Of a stretch of DNA of 64,000 nt, positions 8,485-16,987 are shown piece after piece. Each line of letters opens with the position of its first letter. Position 1 is the stretch's first letter. The notes under the pieces are model-generated. The model saw nothing but the letters and a program-made list of their open reading frames with translations. It ran no database searches and had not been told where the DNA came from. Position numbers and translations under genes: made by a program. The stretch lies in NCBI RefSeq assembly GCF_015710975.1, contig NZ_CP049783.1, forward strand, positions 2,291,501 to 2,355,500. Reading direction: 5' to 3'. The DNA comes from Paenibacillus polymyxa. GTDB lineage: Bacteria; Bacillota; Bacilli; Paenibacillales; Paenibacillaceae.

Positions 8485-9102
8485 TTAAGTGTGTGGTAAA
8501 GGATACGGAGTCCACGATTGAAAAACATACTTCATATCCGGGGTATCCTTTTCGAGCATAAATGGGAGAATATCCATAATAGCCCTTGCTTTACTGCCAG
8601 CATAAAAGTTGCAGGAGCTATGTAACAGTTTGTTTGCCTTTATTAACTGGCTGAGCTGCAGCATAACGTTTTCCACGCTTGTTCGGTCAATACGTTCATA
8701 AACGTCCTGACGGATCGAAATGAGCATGCCGCAATTATTGGAAGATCGGGACATGGTGTCATTGGACAAAAGAATGTACACTTCCGGCGTGGTATCTTTG
8801 TTATAGGACGATTTGATACTAGGAGCCTCTATAACCAGCATCAAAGGAGTCATTTCATCATCGGTTACAATGCGGAGCAGCTCCTGCTCGTCCCAGCGGA
8901 TCTTGCCGTGTTTGGCTTTCTTCGATTGATAGACAGACACACGGGTATTGCGGATTCCTGATATATTCAAGAGCGCTTCAAAACAATCGAACAAGTTAGT
9001 AAAGCACTCTTCGGCAAACAAAGTGTGCTTCTCCGACAAGGAACCTGTCATTATGAAATTATAATGTAGGTTGTTAACCACAAGCATCCACCCTTTATTC
9101 AT
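8485..9102 (-). CDS. Hypothetical protein, first gene of the operon
   Basis: A 205-residue soluble protein of no recognised family, with mixed alpha/beta content, for example TPLMLVIEAPSIKSS and GMLISIRQDVYERID. The ATG at 9102 is preceded at about 11 bases by GGTAGGA; an internal ATG at residue 6 is the alternative start. It opens the seven-gene minus-strand operon running to 5162. The genes downstream include HEAT-repeat and Imm26-type proteins. Function unknown. Confidence 0.6.
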   Translation of the reverse strand: MNKGWMLVVNNLHYNFIMTGSLSEKHTLFAEECFTNLFDCFEALLNISGIRNTRVSVYQSKKAKHGKIRWDEQELLRIVTDDEMTPLMLVIEAPSIKSSYNKDTTPEVYILLSNDTMSRSSNNCGMLISIRQDVYERIDRTSVENVMLQLSQLIKANKLLHSSCNFYAGSKARAIMDILPFMLEKDTPDMKYVFQSWTPYPLPHT

Positions 9103-9176
9103 GAATTACCAATTATCCTACCATAATATATGACACGGTGATTGAATTCACCTTTTGCGGGATTCGTTAAAATCGT

Positions 9177-9205
9177 TTGGAAACCAGTTCAACTTCGCGT
9201 ATACT
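9177..9205 (+). promoter_or_regulatory. Sigma-A-type promoter of the RNA helicase gene
   Basis: TTGGAA at 9177-9182 and TATACT at 9200-9205 are separated by 17 bases. Transcription from it would give a leader of about 215 nt before the coding start. Confidence 0.55.
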
Positions 9206-9211
9206 AGGAAA

Positions 9212-9425
9212 GTCATATATGGAACGGCCTGAGCCGCCTTGCGGCCGTATGTTGAGTTACATGAACAGATTCAACGATAACGGATATGCTCCCTTCCTGA
9301 AAAGGGGAGAATGAGAACCGATACAAAAATGGGAATTCTGAACTATGGAACGATAGATGTCATATGGCACATGAACCTATTTTACGTGACACATATTGAA
9401 TACAGATAAGGGAAGTGAATACAAC
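9212..9425 (+). promoter_or_regulatory. Long untranslated leader of the RNA helicase gene
   Basis: The stretch between the promoter and the TTG start holds no plausible gene. It has an inverted repeat ACGGCC/GGCCGT near 9222-9248 and a purine-rich AAAAGGGGAGAATGAG stretch. Long structured leaders are typical of cold-inducible DEAD-box helicase and cold-shock mRNAs. I saw no known riboswitch motif. Confidence 0.4.
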
Positions 9426-11072
9426 TTGAAGAATTTTACAGCATTAGGCGTGGAGCAACATTGGGTAGAAGCCTTGAAAGAGCAAGGCATCTCAGCGCCA
9501 ACACCTGTACAACAGGAGTCCATTCCACTGTTGATGGAAGGTCAGGATGTGATTGCCGAGGCACATACGGGCACGGGGAAGACGCTTGCGTTTTTACTGC
9601 CGATTCTACAAAAGCTGAATTTGGACAAGCGGCATCCGCAGGCGCTCGTGATTGCACCTACGCGTGAATTGGCGCTCCAGATTACAGAGGAAGCAAAATG
9701 CTTGGCTGCTGCGGAACCGAGTTTATCTCTGCTAGCTGTTTACGGAGGACAGGACGTGGAGCGTCAGCTTCGTAAACTAAAAGGTGGCGCACAACTGATT
9801 ATTGGTACACCTGGGCGACTATTGGATCACCTGAGACGTGGCACGCTTGATTTAGGCGGCATTAAAATGCTGGTCCTGGATGAGGCTGACCAAATGTTAC
9901 ACATGGGCTTCTTGAACGATGTGGAAACGATTCTTCAGGAGGTTCCTTACCGGAGACAAACCATGCTGTTTTCCGCTACGATGCCAGCTGGTATTCGCAA
10001 GCTGGCTCGTGTCTATATGAACGAACCCGTTGATGTCAAAGTGAAATCGGCTTCTTCCGTTCCAGTGAGCCAAATCCGTCAGGTCGTTGTACAAACAACA
10101 GACCGTGGTAAGCAACAGGCATTGGTAGATATGCTGAATACGGATCGTCCGTATTTGGCTGTTATTTTCTGCCGTACTAAGCGTCGGGCTTCTAAACTGA
10201 ATGAGGAGCTCCAGGAGATGGGGTTCGAGAGCGGTGAGCTGCACGGGGACTTGTCCCAGAACAAGCGGGAGCAAGTGATGAAGGCGTTCCGTGAAGCGAA
10301 ACTTCAATTGCTCGTAGCGACAGATGTAGCCGCACGCGGCCTCGATGTAGAAGGCGTCACGCATGTCTTCAACTATGACATGCCGCAGGATGCCGAAAGC
10401 TACATCCACCGCATCGGACGTACCGGTCGTGCCGGAGGCAAAGGCGTTGCGGTGACGCTCGCCACGCCAAGGGATGTTCCTGAGCTTCGGAACATCCAAA
10501 GAGTTGCTGGTGTCACATTCACCAGCAGTGAGGGCGGCGGGCAGCGTAGACCTGCTCCCGATACGGCTGAGCGGCAGGGTAGAAATGACCGCTCAGGCAG
10601 AAACGACCGCCGTTCCTTTGGCGGCAACGATGCTGGCGGCGGACGCCGCAGCGGCCGCGAACAGGCGGGTCGTCGTGACGGTGCAAGCGGCGAGCGTCGC
10701 TCCAACCGCAGTAGCAGTGAACGTGGCGGATATGACCGCAGTAGCGGCCGTTCTGTACGCGAAGGTCAAGGCCGCTCGGCAGGCCAAAGCAGCGGACGTG
10801 GCGGATATGACCGTAGCAGCGGCGGTTCCGCACGCGGAGGCCAAGGCCGCTCCGCAGAGCAAAGCAGCGGACGTGGCGGATATGACCGTAGCAGCGGCGG
10901 TTCTGCACGCGGAGGTCAAGGTCGTTCGGCAGGCCAAAGCAGCGGACGTAGCGGATATGACCGTAGCAGCGGCGGTTCCGCACGCGGAGGCCAAGGTGGA
11001 CGCGGTGGACAAGCCAAAGGCGGTCCGCGTGGTGGTCAAGGTCAAGGAGGCCGACGCGGTCGGTCCAGGTAG
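9426..11072 (+). CDS. DEAD-box ATP-dependent RNA helicase with repetitive C-terminal tail
   Basis: It unwinds RNA duplexes with ATP in ribosome assembly or mRNA turnover. All helicase motifs are visible: Q motif (FTALGV, PTPVQ), AHTGTGKT, PTRELA, DEAD, SAT, ARGLD and HRIGRTGR. From residue about 370 the core gives way to a basic Arg/Gly/Ser tail with four 25-residue repeats of GGYDRSSGGSARGGQGRSAG type, which probably binds RNA non-specifically. No separate RNA-recognition domain is seen. The start is the TTG at 9426, because GGGAAGTG stands 8 bases before it; a TTG at 9396 lacks such a site. CshA/RhlE-like is the closest description. Confidence 0.93.
   Translation: MKNFTALGVEQHWVEALKEQGISAPTPVQQESIPLLMEGQDVIAEAHTGTGKTLAFLLPILQKLNLDKRHPQALVIAPTRELALQITEEAKCLAAAEPSLSLLAVYGGQDVERQLRKLKGGAQLIIGTPGRLLDHLRRGTLDLGGIKMLVLDEADQMLHMGFLNDVETILQEVPYRRQTMLFSATMPAGIRKLARVYMNEPVDVKVKSASSVPVSQIRQVVVQTTDRGKQQALVDMLNTDRPYLAVIFCRTKRRASKLNEELQEMGFESGELHGDLSQNKREQVMKAFREAKLQLLVATDVAARGLDVEGVTHVFNYDMPQDAESYIHRIGRTGRAGGKGVAVTLATPRDVPELRNIQRVAGVTFTSSEGGGQRRPAPDTAERQGRNDRSGRNDRRSFGGNDAGGGRRSGREQAGRRDGASGERRSNRSSSERGGYDRSSGRSVREGQGRSAGQSSGRGGYDRSSGGSARGGQGRSAEQSSGRGGYDRSSGGSARGGQGRSAGQSSGRSGYDRSSGGSARGGQGGRGGQAKGGPRGGQGQGGRRGRSR
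10725..11024 (+). repeat. Four tandem 75-bp repeats in the helicase tail
   Basis: Units start at 10725, 10800, 10875 and 10950, each beginning GG(C/A)GGATATGACCG or a close variant. The first three units are nearly identical, the fourth degenerates after 50 bases. The repeats are in frame with the helicase, so length changes would keep the frame. Confidence 0.85.
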
Positions 11073-11118
11073 ATAAAATGGGGGTATTCTCATAGAATGC
11101 TCCACTATGGTTATCATA

Positions 11119-11152
11119 ATAGCCCCGGGGAGGCTCATCTTCCGGGGCTATT
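11119..11152 (+). terminator. Probable terminator after the helicase gene
   Basis: A perfect stem AATAGCCCCGG/CCGGGGCTATT with a 12-base loop. The T tract is poor (TTGT), so strength is uncertain. A second weaker hairpin followed by TTTTTT lies at about 11210-11248. Confidence 0.55.
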
Positions 11153-11276
11153 GTAATCTTCAACTATGCCGCTGCAAGAACAGCATCATAAGATAAAGAG
11201 CAACCAAAGATGCCCTGAGATAACCGAATAGCGGTCAGGACATTTTTTAAAAGATAATTTGGAGGGGTTATACATC

Positions 11277-12221
11277 ATGCAGGAACAGGATATGGGCAAG
11301 CGTGCCATGGTCTCAGCATGGATCAGCCTGATCAGCAACATCCTCTTAACCGGCATCAAAATAATCGCAGGACTCATGTTCAACAGTAAGGTGCTGGTGG
11401 CCGATGGTGTGCATAACGCCGGGGACGTCATTGCTTCTGCAACGGCACTGGGAGCGATGAGAATATCCAGCCAGCCGCCGGATGAGGATCATCCTTATGG
11501 TCATGGCAAGGCAGAAGTAATTGGTGCTAGTGTAGTGGCGGTCATACTGTTCGGGGCAGGCATATTTATCGGCTATCATTCCATTGCCGCACTGTTCGAA
11601 CCGATGCCACAGGAGCATATACTGGCATTGGTGGCCGCCATTATTTCCTTGCTCTGGAAACAGTGGCTGTATATCTACACGATTCGTATTGGCAGAGCGG
11701 CCAATAGTCAGGGTCTCATTGCGACGGCAAAAGATCACCTGGCTGATGTGTATGCCTCGGGAGCGGCTGTCTTGGGGATCGGATTAGGACTGATCGGGGA
11801 ACATTGGGATATTCCGATTTTATCTTACGGCGACCCCATTGCGGGGTTCGTAGTGGCGTTGCTGGTTCTGAAATTGGCGTGGGAAATGGGTCGCGAATCC
11901 ATAGATGTGCTCATGGAGAAGGCCATTGCAACCGAGGAAATCGAAAGCTACGCAGCAGCGGCACTGAGTGTAGTCGAGGTTCAGCGTATTGATCGTATCC
12001 GTGCCCGTGAGCATGGTCATTATATTATCGTTGATATCCGAGCTTCAGTGGATGCCTCTTTGACGATTCAGCAGGGACACGATATTATCCGGCTGATCAA
12101 GAGGGCCGTCATGAAGCAGGAGCCGCGGGTTTATGAGGTGCTTGTCCATTTGAATCCGTGGTATGCAGACGACCTCCATGCTGTAAAATCAACACAAAAA
12201 GACCCTGAAGATAAGGTATAA
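11277..12221 (+). CDS. Cation diffusion facilitator family metal exporter
   Basis: A 314-residue inner-membrane metal/proton antiporter with six predicted helices and a C-terminal cytoplasmic domain. Family marks: ADGVHNAGDVIAS in helix 2, HPYGHGKAE in the first cytoplasmic loop and KDHLADVYAS in helix 5. By position the transport site reads D-x3-N in helix 2 and D-x3-D in helix 5, unlike the His-containing zinc site of YiiP, which favours manganese or iron over zinc (inference). The ATG at 11277 follows GGAGGGG. It is monocistronic. MneP/MneS-type manganese exporters of B. subtilis are the likely relatives. Confidence 0.88.
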   Translation: MQEQDMGKRAMVSAWISLISNILLTGIKIIAGLMFNSKVLVADGVHNAGDVIASATALGAMRISSQPPDEDHPYGHGKAEVIGASVVAVILFGAGIFIGYHSIAALFEPMPQEHILALVAAIISLLWKQWLYIYTIRIGRAANSQGLIATAKDHLADVYASGAAVLGIGLGLIGEHWDIPILSYGDPIAGFVVALLVLKLAWEMGRESIDVLMEKAIATEEIESYAAAALSVVEVQRIDRIRAREHGHYIIVDIRASVDASLTIQQGHDIIRLIKRAVMKQEPRVYEVLVHLNPWYADDLHAVKSTQKDPEDKV

Positions 12222-12258
12222 CCGATACGAATAACGCCCCTAGAACATACGACGCGAA

Positions 12259-12288
12259 TTGACAGATAACTTGCCGGAAGGGTATGCT
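12259..12288 (+). promoter_or_regulatory. Promoter of the LCP gene
   Basis: A perfect TTGACA at 12259-12264 and TATGCT at 12283-12288, 18 bases apart, about 46 bp before the ATG. Confidence 0.6.
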
Positions 12289-12334
12289 TTTAAAAGCCGA
12301 ACGATGATGAATAAAAGCGAGGTTACCCGAAAAT

Positions 12335-13348
12335 ATGCGAAAATTTTTAAAATGGCTAGGTATTTCTGTGACTGCTGCAGTCCTTTTAGTGGGCGGATAT
12401 TATGCTTATTCTATATATCATTTTACGAACCAAATTTCGGTTGCTTCCGGACAGGATTCGAAATTTAAACCGCAAACCCAAACTTCAACCAATGTACAAC
12501 CTGTAGAGGTATCACTCCCACCGGAATGGGATGGAACAGAAAGAGTAAATATTCTGCTGCTTGGCGGAGATTCCCGTGGAGAAGATTCAGGGCGTTCTGA
12601 CTCGGTTATGGTTGCTTCTGTTGATCCGGTTACGAAAAAGGCCACACTTATGTCGATTCTTCGTGATACGTATGTCAAGATCCCGGGTCATGGGCAAAGT
12701 CGATTGAATGCTGCCTTTTCCTACGGTGGGCCGGATTTGACCAGACAGACTGTGAGCGACCTTCTGGGCATACCGATTCAATATTATGTATATACTGATT
12801 TTAATGGTTTCATTGCACTGGTTGACTCTGTAGGTGGTATTGACCTGGATGTCGAAAAAGATATGCATTACACGTCCAAGGCAGACAAACACCAGTTTGA
12901 TATTGACTTGAAAAAGGGAATGCAGCACATGGACGGTAAAACAGCCTTGCAATATGTACGTTTCCGTCATGATGCGACTTCGGATTTTACACGTACGGAG
13001 CGACAGCGCAAATTCATTACCGAACTGGGCAGTAAAATACAATCGACCTCGTCGCTCATTAAACTGCCAAGTATTTTAAATAGCATTTCTCCTTATATTG
13101 AAACGAATCTGAGTACAACGGAAATGCTGCAGTTGGCTTCATTGGGTTTTAATATCGATGCTAAAACAGTAGCGAAGCAGCAAATCCCGCCAAATGAACT
13201 GGTGCGCGGGGAAACCATCAAGGGTGCACAGGTGTTGGGTGTGGATGAGCGGAAGCTCAAGCGGTTCATACAGAATCTTTTTGATCAAGAAAACAAACCT
13301 GTGACTACGACAGTGGAGGCTGCCACCACGACAAATGATACTCCATAA
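12335..13348 (+). CDS. LytR-CpsA-Psr (LCP) family cell-wall glycopolymer ligase
   Basis: A 337-residue membrane-anchored enzyme that transfers undecaprenyl-linked glycopolymers to peptidoglycan (family knowledge). One N-terminal helix (residues 8-27) is followed by the extracellular LCP domain. Diagnostic segments are NILLLGGDSR, RSDSVMVASVDP, SILRDTYVKIPGHG, the LNAAFSYGG motif, DFNGFIALVDSVGGIDLDV and ALQYVRFRH...DFTRTERQR, containing the conserved Arg and Asp residues that bind the pyrophosphate lipid. A Thr-rich tail closes it. It is monocistronic with its own promoter and terminator. Confidence 0.92.
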   Translation: MRKFLKWLGISVTAAVLLVGGYYAYSIYHFTNQISVASGQDSKFKPQTQTSTNVQPVEVSLPPEWDGTERVNILLLGGDSRGEDSGRSDSVMVASVDPVTKKATLMSILRDTYVKIPGHGQSRLNAAFSYGGPDLTRQTVSDLLGIPIQYYVYTDFNGFIALVDSVGGIDLDVEKDMHYTSKADKHQFDIDLKKGMQHMDGKTALQYVRFRHDATSDFTRTERQRKFITELGSKIQSTSSLIKLPSILNSISPYIETNLSTTEMLQLASLGFNIDAKTVAKQQIPPNELVRGETIKGAQVLGVDERKLKRFIQNLFDQENKPVTTTVEAATTTNDTP

Positions 13349-13354
13349 CCATTC

Positions 13355-13403
13355 AAAGCAAGCGAAGTTCGTACAATAACGTACAACTTTGTTTGCTTTT
13401 GTG
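13355..13403 (+). terminator. Terminator of the LCP gene
   Basis: AAAGCAAGCGAAGTTCGTAC pairs with GTACAACTTTGTTTGCTTT (G-U pairs and one bulge), then TTTTGTGTTT. Confidence 0.65.
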
Positions 13404-13498
13404 TTTATTTGGGTATAACCTTGTATATTTTGTTCCAAAAATATATCGTAATTATGAAGAACGTATACTCATCTGTCTAAAGAGAAGGGGAATGTCAT

Positions 13499-14644
13499 GT
13501 GGAAATAACTCCGGCATGGAAAGACCGGTTTAAGAAGTTTTTTCTGAACAACAAGTTTGTGTTATTCCTGTTGGTACTGCTGCTGATCGGCTTGAATATC
13601 TTAGTGCTTACCAAAATTTCATACATATTTACCCCTGTCATCGTGCTGCTGAAAACGATTATTCTCCCTGTCATTTTGTCCGGTGTATTGTACTATCTGC
13701 TCAATCCGTTGGTAGATGTACTGGAGCGGAATAAGGTAAAGCGAGTATACTCCATTGTTGTTCTGTTTTTGCTCATTATAGGGATTATCGCTATTGTGGT
13801 TACGTCGGTGGTACCTGTGATCCGTGATCAGATACAGGGCCTTATCCAAAATGTCCCTGCTTATACCGAGCAAGTCAAACAACAGTTTGAGCGACTGATT
13901 GGCAGTAACTTTGTGAACCAGTTCCAGAACACCATTCAAATAGATCCATCTGAACTGGCCTCCAAAGCTTCTGAAAAGTTATCTGGCTTTATCAATAATG
14001 CATGGACGGGGGTGGGAAGCTTTTTGGGTGTGATTACGGAAACTGTGCTTGCGATCGCTACGGTTCCGTTCATTCTGTTCTATTTGCTGAAAGATGGACA
14101 CAAGCTGCCGCAGTGGATTCTAAAAATGCTTCCACCTATGTTTCGTAAAGAGACAGATCGTATCATGACCGAAATGAATCATCAGGTCAGCTCGTACATT
14201 CGTGGACAAATTATTGTTAGCTTCTGTATTGGAGTGCTGCTATATATAGGTTATCTGATTATTGGATTGGACTACTCTTTGACGCTTGCGGTCATTGCGT
14301 CTTTTACGAGCGTGGTTCCCTACTTAGGTCCTGTCATTGCCATTACACCCGCGTTAATCGTAGCTATAGTTACCTCACCGATCATGCTGCTCAAAATGGT
14401 TATCGTATGGACAGTTGTCCAGCTTATTGAGGGTAAATTTATTTCACCACAAATTATGGGTAAATCTCTTCGAGTACATCCGATTACGATTATCTTTGTT
14501 ATTTTGACAGCAGGCAATTTGTTTGGTGTGGTAGGGATTGTACTGGCTGTTCCAGGTTATGCCGTCTTGAAGGTCATCGTGACCCATCTGTTTAGTTTCT
14601 TTCAAAAGCGTTCACATCTTTATGAAGCAGATAAAGTAAAGTAA
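13499..14644 (+). CDS. AI-2E family (UPF0118) permease
   Basis: A 381-residue integral membrane protein with about seven to eight hydrophobic helices. It shows the family's central PxxxYLGPVI signature ([16 protein letters not shown]) and the [22 protein letters not shown] segment near the C-terminus. A large extracytoplasmic loop lies at about residues 110-190. The family includes autoinducer-2 exporters and Na+/H+ antiporters, so the substrate cannot be told from sequence. The GTG start at 13499 follows GAAGGGGAATG. It is monocistronic. Confidence 0.88.
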   Translation: MEITPAWKDRFKKFFLNNKFVLFLLVLLLIGLNILVLTKISYIFTPVIVLLKTIILPVILSGVLYYLLNPLVDVLERNKVKRVYSIVVLFLLIIGIIAIVVTSVVPVIRDQIQGLIQNVPAYTEQVKQQFERLIGSNFVNQFQNTIQIDPSELASKASEKLSGFINNAWTGVGSFLGVITETVLAIATVPFILFYLLKDGHKLPQWILKMLPPMFRKETDRIMTEMNHQVSSYIRGQIIVSFCIGVLLYIGYLIIGLDYSLTLAVIASFTSVVPYLGPVIAITPALIVAIVTSPIMLLKMVIVWTVVQLIEGKFISPQIMGKSLRVHPITIIFVILTAGNLFGVVGIVLAVPGYAVLKVIVTHLFSFFQKRSHLYEADKVK

Positions 14645-14781
14645 AAAGCAGTCTCTATGAAAAGTAAACATGACTAATGGGGCGCGTTAAATCTACTATT
14701 TTGCCCCTCTTGGTTAACTGTGGCTTTACGTGCTATACTTAATGCCTATTCTTATTCCACAATAGAAAGGTCAGACTTTTT

Positions 14782-15801
14782 ATGATAAAACTCAGCATTC
14801 TTGACCAATCTCCGGTATCGGAAGGCATGACGCATGCACAAGCATTACAAAAGACTGCTGAGCTTGCTATAGAGGCGGAACGCTTGGGTTATCATCGCTT
14901 TTGGGTATCCGAGCATCATGCTGCCTCTAATCTTGCAGGGTCAAGCCCCGAGGTATTGATTTCACACCTGGCTGCTCGTACCCAGACGATTCGGGTAGGG
15001 TCGGGCGGTGTGATGCTGCCCCATTACAGCGCTTATAAAGTAGCGGAAAACTTCCGGGTACTGGAGGGATTGTATCCGGGGCGCATTGATCTGGGTCTGG
15101 GGCGAGCGCCCGGAGGAATGCCGATTGCTACCAGAGCTTTGCAGGAGGGGAAAATGCGGGGCGGCATTGATCTGTACCCCGAGCAGCTGGATGATCTGCT
15201 AGCCTACTTGCACGATAGCACAGGCAGCCAGCATCGCTTCGGTTCGCTACAGGCGATGCCGCTCGTAGAGACTGTGCCGGAAATGTGGCTGCTTGGCTCT
15301 AGCGGTGATAGCGCGGGTCTGGCCGCCGAGCGTGGCGTAGGCTTTGCGTTCGCGCAGTTTATTAATGGTGAAGGCGGCACAGGTGCTATGAAGGGATATC
15401 AGGAAAACTTCCAGCCTTCCCAGCATAGTGACCAACCGCGTTCGCTTGTCTCCGTATTTGCGATCTGTGCGGATACTGATGAGGAGGCCAATCGTTTGGC
15501 ATCCAGCATGGACTTGTCCCTGGTGCTTTTGGAACAGGGAACGCGTTCTGCAGGAACACCTTCCGTCGAAAAGGCGCTTGCGTATCCGTATACGCCATAT
15601 GACCGGATGCGCATTCGTGAGAATCGCAAGCGTATGGTGGTTGGTTCACCCGCACAGGTCAAGCGTCAGCTTGAGCAATTATCCAAGGACTATAATGCGC
15701 AGGAGATCATGGTTGCGAGCATTATTCACGACTTCGATGCCAAAATGAAATCTATACGTCTCATGGCTGAAGCATTTGGACTGTCCTCTGTACAGGCTTA
15801 A
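14782..15801 (+). CDS. Luciferase-like FMN-dependent monooxygenase
   Basis: A 339-residue cytosolic flavin enzyme of the bacterial luciferase superfamily (alkanal monooxygenase-like branch, as in B. subtilis YceB). Typical segments are LSILDQSPV at the N-terminus, ERLGYHRFWVSEHH, GSGGVMLPHYSAYKVAENFR, PGRIDLGLGRAPGG and WLLGSSGDSAGLAAERG, which build the TIM barrel and flavin site. The substrate is unknown. The gene has a likely promoter (TTGGTT-18-TATACT, 14712-14741) and its own terminator, so it is a single transcription unit. Confidence 0.9.
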   Translation: MIKLSILDQSPVSEGMTHAQALQKTAELAIEAERLGYHRFWVSEHHAASNLAGSSPEVLISHLAARTQTIRVGSGGVMLPHYSAYKVAENFRVLEGLYPGRIDLGLGRAPGGMPIATRALQEGKMRGGIDLYPEQLDDLLAYLHDSTGSQHRFGSLQAMPLVETVPEMWLLGSSGDSAGLAAERGVGFAFAQFINGEGGTGAMKGYQENFQPSQHSDQPRSLVSVFAICADTDEEANRLASSMDLSLVLLEQGTRSAGTPSVEKALAYPYTPYDRMRIRENRKRMVVGSPAQVKRQLEQLSKDYNAQEIMVASIIHDFDAKMKSIRLMAEAFGLSSVQA

Positions 15802-15822
15802 TGCGAATGGCCAGAATCAGAA

Positions 15823-15853
15823 GATCACAGCTTGAGGGCTGTGATCTTTTTTT
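15823..15853 (+). terminator. Terminator of the luciferase-like gene
   Basis: GATCACAGC, a seven-base loop, CTGTGATC, then a run of T. Confidence 0.85.
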
Positions 15854-15865
15854 GTGAGTTAACAC

Positions 15866-15894
15866 TTGATAATGATTATCAATATCTTTATTAT
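15866..15894 (+). promoter_or_regulatory. Fur box overlapping the promoter of the siderophore ATPase
   Basis: TTGATAATGATTATCAA (15866-15882) is a near-perfect palindrome matching the GATAATGATTATC Fur consensus. It covers the -35 TTGATA, which stands 17 bases before TATTAT (15889-15894). Iron-replete Fur would block polymerase. Confidence 0.85.
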
Positions 15895-15978
15895 ATAAAG
15901 ATAGAATGAAGTTTTGATGAATGTCGTGCGTTAAGCCCGTGATTATATATATTGGATTAGGGAAAGGGATGATTCCAA

Positions 15979-16872
15979 ATGTTTCGTCTGAAAACGGCAA
16001 ATCTGGATATTGCTTATGAAGATCGATTGATAGTAGAAGATCTGAACGTAGAAATACCGCAAGGGAAAATTACAGCGTTGGTGGGTGCAAATGGTTCCGG
16101 TAAGTCGACCATTTTGAAAACGATGGCTCGCATCATGAATCCTAAAGGCGGTAGCGTTCTGTTGGATGGTAAATCCATTCATAAGCAATCCACCCGGGAG
16201 GTAGCCAAGCAGTTGGCTATTTTGCCGCAGAATCCGACGGCACCGGAAGGATTGACCGTGACGGAACTGGTATCTTACGGACGTTTTCCCTATCAAAAAG
16301 GTTTTGGCTCCATGAAAGCGGACGATCGCAAAATGGTAGAGTGGGCCATCCAAGTAACAGGAATGAGCGAATTTCACGATCGTCCGATTGATCAGCTTTC
16401 TGGGGGGCAGCGTCAACGTGCCTGGATTGCTATGGCGCTTGCACAAGATACGGATATACTGTTTTTGGATGAGCCGACTACATTTTTGGATATGGCGCAT
16501 CAACTGGAAGTGCTGCATCTGCTGGAGTATCTGAATACTTCGGCAGAACGCACCATTGTTATGGTCGTGCACGACTTGAACCACGCAGCCCGCTATGCTC
16601 AGCATATGATTGCGATCAAAAAAGGGAAAGCGAAGGCGGTAGGAGCCCCGACGGAGGTTATGACCCCAGATGTGCTGCGTGAGGTGTTCGGGATTGAGGC
16701 GGATATTGTTACTGATCCTCGTACGGGGGTACCACTCTGTCTTCCGTATGCTTTGGCTGGTCAGCCTGCGGTAAGCCAAGCAGTAAAGGGAATGAATGTA
16801 GAAGAGAAACAAACGGTGGGTTCTGTTGCCGAGCGGCGTGATGCTAGACCACAAGTAGCAGCAAGAGGTTAG
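15979..16872 (+). CDS. yusV: Iron-siderophore ABC transporter ATPase (YusV/FecE type)
   Basis: A 297-residue ATP-binding subunit that powers ferric-siderophore import. It has Walker A GANGSGKST (about residues 36-44), a Q-loop in LAILPQNP, signature LSGGQRQRAWIA, Walker B ILFLDEPT, D-loop and H-switch VVHDLNHA. The last 30 residues are a polar tail beyond the usual end near 270. No permease or binding protein lies nearby. This matches B. subtilis YusV, a lone ATPase serving several siderophore permeases (established knowledge); the same role is inferred here. Fur control is visible. Confidence 0.93.
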   Translation: MFRLKTANLDIAYEDRLIVEDLNVEIPQGKITALVGANGSGKSTILKTMARIMNPKGGSVLLDGKSIHKQSTREVAKQLAILPQNPTAPEGLTVTELVSYGRFPYQKGFGSMKADDRKMVEWAIQVTGMSEFHDRPIDQLSGGQRQRAWIAMALAQDTDILFLDEPTTFLDMAHQLEVLHLLEYLNTSAERTIVMVVHDLNHAARYAQHMIAIKKGKAKAVGAPTEVMTPDVLREVFGIEADIVTDPRTGVPLCLPYALAGQPAVSQAVKGMNVEEKQTVGSVAERRDARPQVAARG

Positions 16873-16987
16873 AGGGTGCGCCAAGTGGCAGCATCACGGT
16901 AAGGTTTTGTGAATATTGGCATGTCCGTCACGTTTTGGGTAAAATAGGTTGAGAACCTAAACCAAGCGACACGAAGGAGGATGCTAT

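Noticed and set aside
10474..11163. Long open frames in other frames and on the minus strand across the helicase tail
   Set aside because: They arise from the GC-rich 75-bp repeats; their products are low-complexity Ala/Val or His/Arg sequence with no ribosome sites.
14679..14707. GGGGC...GCCCC hairpin after the AI-2E-type gene
   Set aside because: Five-bp stem with a 19-base loop and poor T tract; too weak to call a terminator.
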